From Actinomycetes bacterium (GTDB lineage Bacteria > Actinomycetota > Actinomycetes > Prado026), in contig JALOLN010000124.1 of the NCBI GenBank assembly GCA_025455945.1, positions 1 to 6,929 on the forward strand: a DNA stretch of 6,929 nt, in the 5' to 3' direction. Every line of letters begins with the position of its first letter. Position 1 is the first letter of the stretch. This document shows, in pieces, positions 5,428 to 6,929 of this stretch. The position numbers were made by a program, and so were the translations under genes. The notes under the pieces were generated by a model. The model saw only the letters and a list, made by a program, of their open reading frames with translations, did no database searches and was not told where the DNA came from.

Positions 5428-6613
5428 GTGAGGCGGCAGATCCTGCTGACCGTTGCGGCCGCGACGCTTCTCGTCCTCGTCGCGTTCGTGGTGCCGCTGG
5501 CCGTCCTGGTGCGCACCTCCGCCGCCGACCGCGCCACCAGTGAGGCCACGCTGGGCGTGCAGCCGCTGGCTGCGGTGGTCGGCGTGGTGGACACCACCAC
5601 CCTCGCCCTGACGGTCAGCCAGGTCGGCGCCGCGCTGGACCTGCCGGTCACCGTGTTCCTCGGCGACGGCACCGTCCTGGGGGCCGAGCGCCCGCGCACC
5701 GACGCCGTGGAGCTGGCCGCTACCGGGCGGGCATTCAGTGCCGACCTCGACGGCAGCGGCCGGGAGGTCCTCATCCCGGTCGCCGGGCGACCGGACGGCA
5801 CCGCCGTGATCCGCGTCGAGATTCCGCCCGACCGGCTGCGCGAAGGGGTCGCCGCGTCGTGGACCGTGCTCGCCGCCCTCGCCGTCGCGCTGCTCGCGCT
5901 GGCACTGCTGCTCGCCGACCGGCTGGCCCGCTCCTACCTCGGCCCGGTCCATGACCTCACCGCGACCGCGACCCGGCTGGGCGGCGGCGACCTCGACGCG
6001 CGGCTGCAGCCGGCGGGACCGCCTGAGGTGGCCGCGGCCGGGCACGCCGTCAACCGCCTGGGCCGCCGGATCCTGGCGCTGCTGCACGCCGAGCGGGAGT
6101 CGGTCGCCGACCTGTCGCAGGGTCGTGGACCAGGTCATCGCCGAGGCCCGCCGGCCGGTCCGCGAAGGCATGACAGCCAGCAGCGACGCCGCAGCGGTCG
6201 TTGCCGAGCGGGCCGCGTTCTGGCGCGTCCTCGCCGAGGACACCGACCGCGCCGTCATCCTCGACGTCGACCCCGGGCCGCTGCCCGTCCGGCTCCCCGA
6301 GGCCGACCTGGCCGACGCGGTGGACGCCCTGCTCGGCAACGTCTTCGCGCACACACCCGACGGCACGCCATTCAGCGTGACGCTGCGAGCCGAGCCTGGG
6401 GGCGGCGCCCGTCTCGTGGTCACGGACGCCGGCAGCGGCCTGCCTGGGGACGACGTGCTGGCCCGGGGCAGCAGCTCCGCCGGCTCGTCGGGGCTTGGCC
6501 TCGACATCGTGCGGCGCAGCGCGGAGGCTTCTGGCGGCGGCATGCGGGTGGGGCCGGGACCCGATGGCGGGGCCCAGGTGGTGGTGGACCTGGGCCCCGC
6601 CGAGGCCGGCTGA
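5428..6613 (+). pseudogene. Sensor histidine kinase, frameshifted and lacking the H-box
   Basis: The gene begins at GTG 5428 (weak GGTGA at 5416-5420). Frame one encodes a first membrane helix (about 5-29), an extracytoplasmic sensor part (about 30-143), a second helix (about 144-165) and a HAMP linker (about 166-220) ending in AERESVADLS. There the reading sense moves to the next frame, which continues from 6122 as VVDQVIAEARRPVREG. The ATP-binding domain follows in that frame, with the N-box LADAVDALLGNVFAHTPDG, DAGSGLP, SSGLGLDIVRRS and a stop at 6611-6613. Kinases of this type normally have LSHRLRTPL and about 35-45 residues of dimerisation helices between these points. That segment, with the phospho-acceptor His, is absent, consistent with a deletion of length 3n+2. 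As read, no working kinase can be made. A real mutation or an assembly error are both possible. Confidence 0.8.
6116..6124 (+). other. Deletion junction inside the histidine kinase gene
   Basis: Up to 6120 the meaningful frame reads ESVADLSQ; from 6122 the next frame reads VVDQVIAEA. Neither frame is protein-like on the far side of the junction. The family would have His straight after VADLS, and the bases here (tcgcag) are one substitution from a Ser-His codon pair, so the break probably falls right at that position. Confidence 0.65.
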
Positions 6614-6621
6614 CCAGCGGT

Positions 6622-6929
6622 TCAGTCGTCGTCGCCGTGGTCGTCGTCGCCGTGGTCGTCGTCGCCGTGGTCGTCGTCGCCGTGGTCGTCGTACCGGTCG
6701 TCGCCGTCGTCGTCGTGAGAGGCCGCGGGCCGGGGACTGGCCGAAGGGTCGCGCTGGTCGCGGTCGTCGCCCGGCTCGGTCCGCTGGTCGCGGGGCACGA
6801 GCCCGCCCTTGTCGTCCGCGAGCACGGCTGACGCGGGAGCGGACGCGGGGCCGGATGCCATGGGTGACGCCGAGGGAGCCGGCACGACCGACGGCTCGAC
6901 GCTGGTCTGCGGCTCGGTCGAGGCGCTGG
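6622..6929 (-). CDS. Asp/His-rich, Ser/Pro-linker protein (partial, 5' end outside window)
   Basis: The - strand frame ending with TGA at 6624-6622 stays open to the window edge, so only the last 101 codons or so are visible; a GTG at 6885 is probably internal. The visible part has a Ser/Pro/Ala/Thr-rich linker, a mixed charged stretch (DDKGGLVPRDQRTEPGDDRD) and an Asp/His tail with repeated GDDDH units. No catalytic or binding domain is visible. The composition fits the stalk or end of an exported or membrane-anchored protein, and the Asp/His repeats could bind divalent metal ions; both points are inference. Composition and the clean stop 8 nt from the convergent kinase stop support a real gene, but low complexity limits certainty. 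Confidence 0.55.
   Translation of the reverse strand, partial: SASTEPQTSVEPSVVPAPSASPMASGPASAPASAVLADDKGGLVPRDQRTEPGDDRDQRDPSASPRPAASHDDDGDDRYDDHGDDDHGDDDHGDDDHGDDD
6626..6685. repeat. Four exact 15-bp tandem repeats
   Basis: TCGTCGTCGCCGTGG occurs four times without a mismatch (6626-6640, 6641-6655, 6656-6670, 6671-6685), followed by a partial copy at 6686-6692 and a looser TCG-rich stretch to about 6716. On the - strand each unit encodes five residues of the Asp/Asp/Asp/His/Gly tail. Exact identity at the DNA level suggests recent slippage. Confidence 0.9.

Noticed and set aside
6110..6130. Programmed ribosomal frameshift joining the two kinase halves
   Set aside because: There is no slippery run here, and joining the frames would still leave out the H-box and most of the dimerisation helices.
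6626..6720. CRISPR-like array
   Set aside because: The units are 15 bp and directly adjacent with no spacers; this is a coding tandem repeat.
6121..6831. Continuation of the kinase's first frame past the break, ending in a Val-rich hydrophobic stretch
   Set aside because: The sequence after the junction is Arg/Gly/Pro-rich non-protein-like text, and the Val-rich part is only the antisense reading of the Asp/His repeat; the true ATPase domain is in the other frame.

Overview
The window is very GC-rich, densely packed DNA with GTG starts, overlapping genes and start codons lying 6-7 nt after a TANNNT box (leaderless style). This, with the protein families, points to an actinobacterium. The gene styles resemble Geodermatophilaceae or relatives (Blastococcus, Modestobacter, Geodermatophilus), but that is inference from memory, not a search result.

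Region 1 (1-2095, + strand) starts with the last 18 codons of an unidentified gene, followed by a strong 16-bp RNA hairpin. A tightly overlapping cluster follows: a class F-like sortase, a SigK-like ECF sigma factor and an RskA-like zinc-finger anti-sigma factor with one membrane span. The three genes overlap by 8 and 17 nt, so they are probably translationally coupled. The layout links protein anchoring outside the membrane to an envelope-sensing sigma/anti-sigma switch.

Region 2 (2096-4012) has heme A synthase (ctaA, + strand, probably leaderless) meeting a DcsG-like ATP-grasp ligase on the - strand. Their 3' ends overlap by 58 nt. A hairpin-forming stretch separates the ligase promoter from the next gene.

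Region 3 (4013-6613) has a membrane-anchored or secreted protein of unknown function (- strand), divergent from an OmpR/PhoB-type response regulator and its histidine kinase (+ strand). The intergenic region carries a near-perfect 11-bp tandem direct repeat, a layout typical of OmpR-family operators, lying over a predicted promoter of the unknown gene. The histidine kinase is broken: the sensor half and the ATPase half are in different frames, and the segment between them, including the H-box with the phospho-acceptor histidine, is missing. The regulator therefore seems to have lost its cognate kinase, unless the deletion is an assembly artefact.

Region 4 (6614-6929) holds the 3' end of a - strand gene running off the window. 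It encodes a Ser/Pro/Ala-rich linker and an Asp/His-rich tail built on an exact 15-bp tandem repeat.

I see no mobile element, CRISPR array, tRNA or rRNA, and no convincing new multi-gene system. The points most worth a second look are the H-box-deleted kinase, the paired operator-like repeats and the Asp/His repeat protein.
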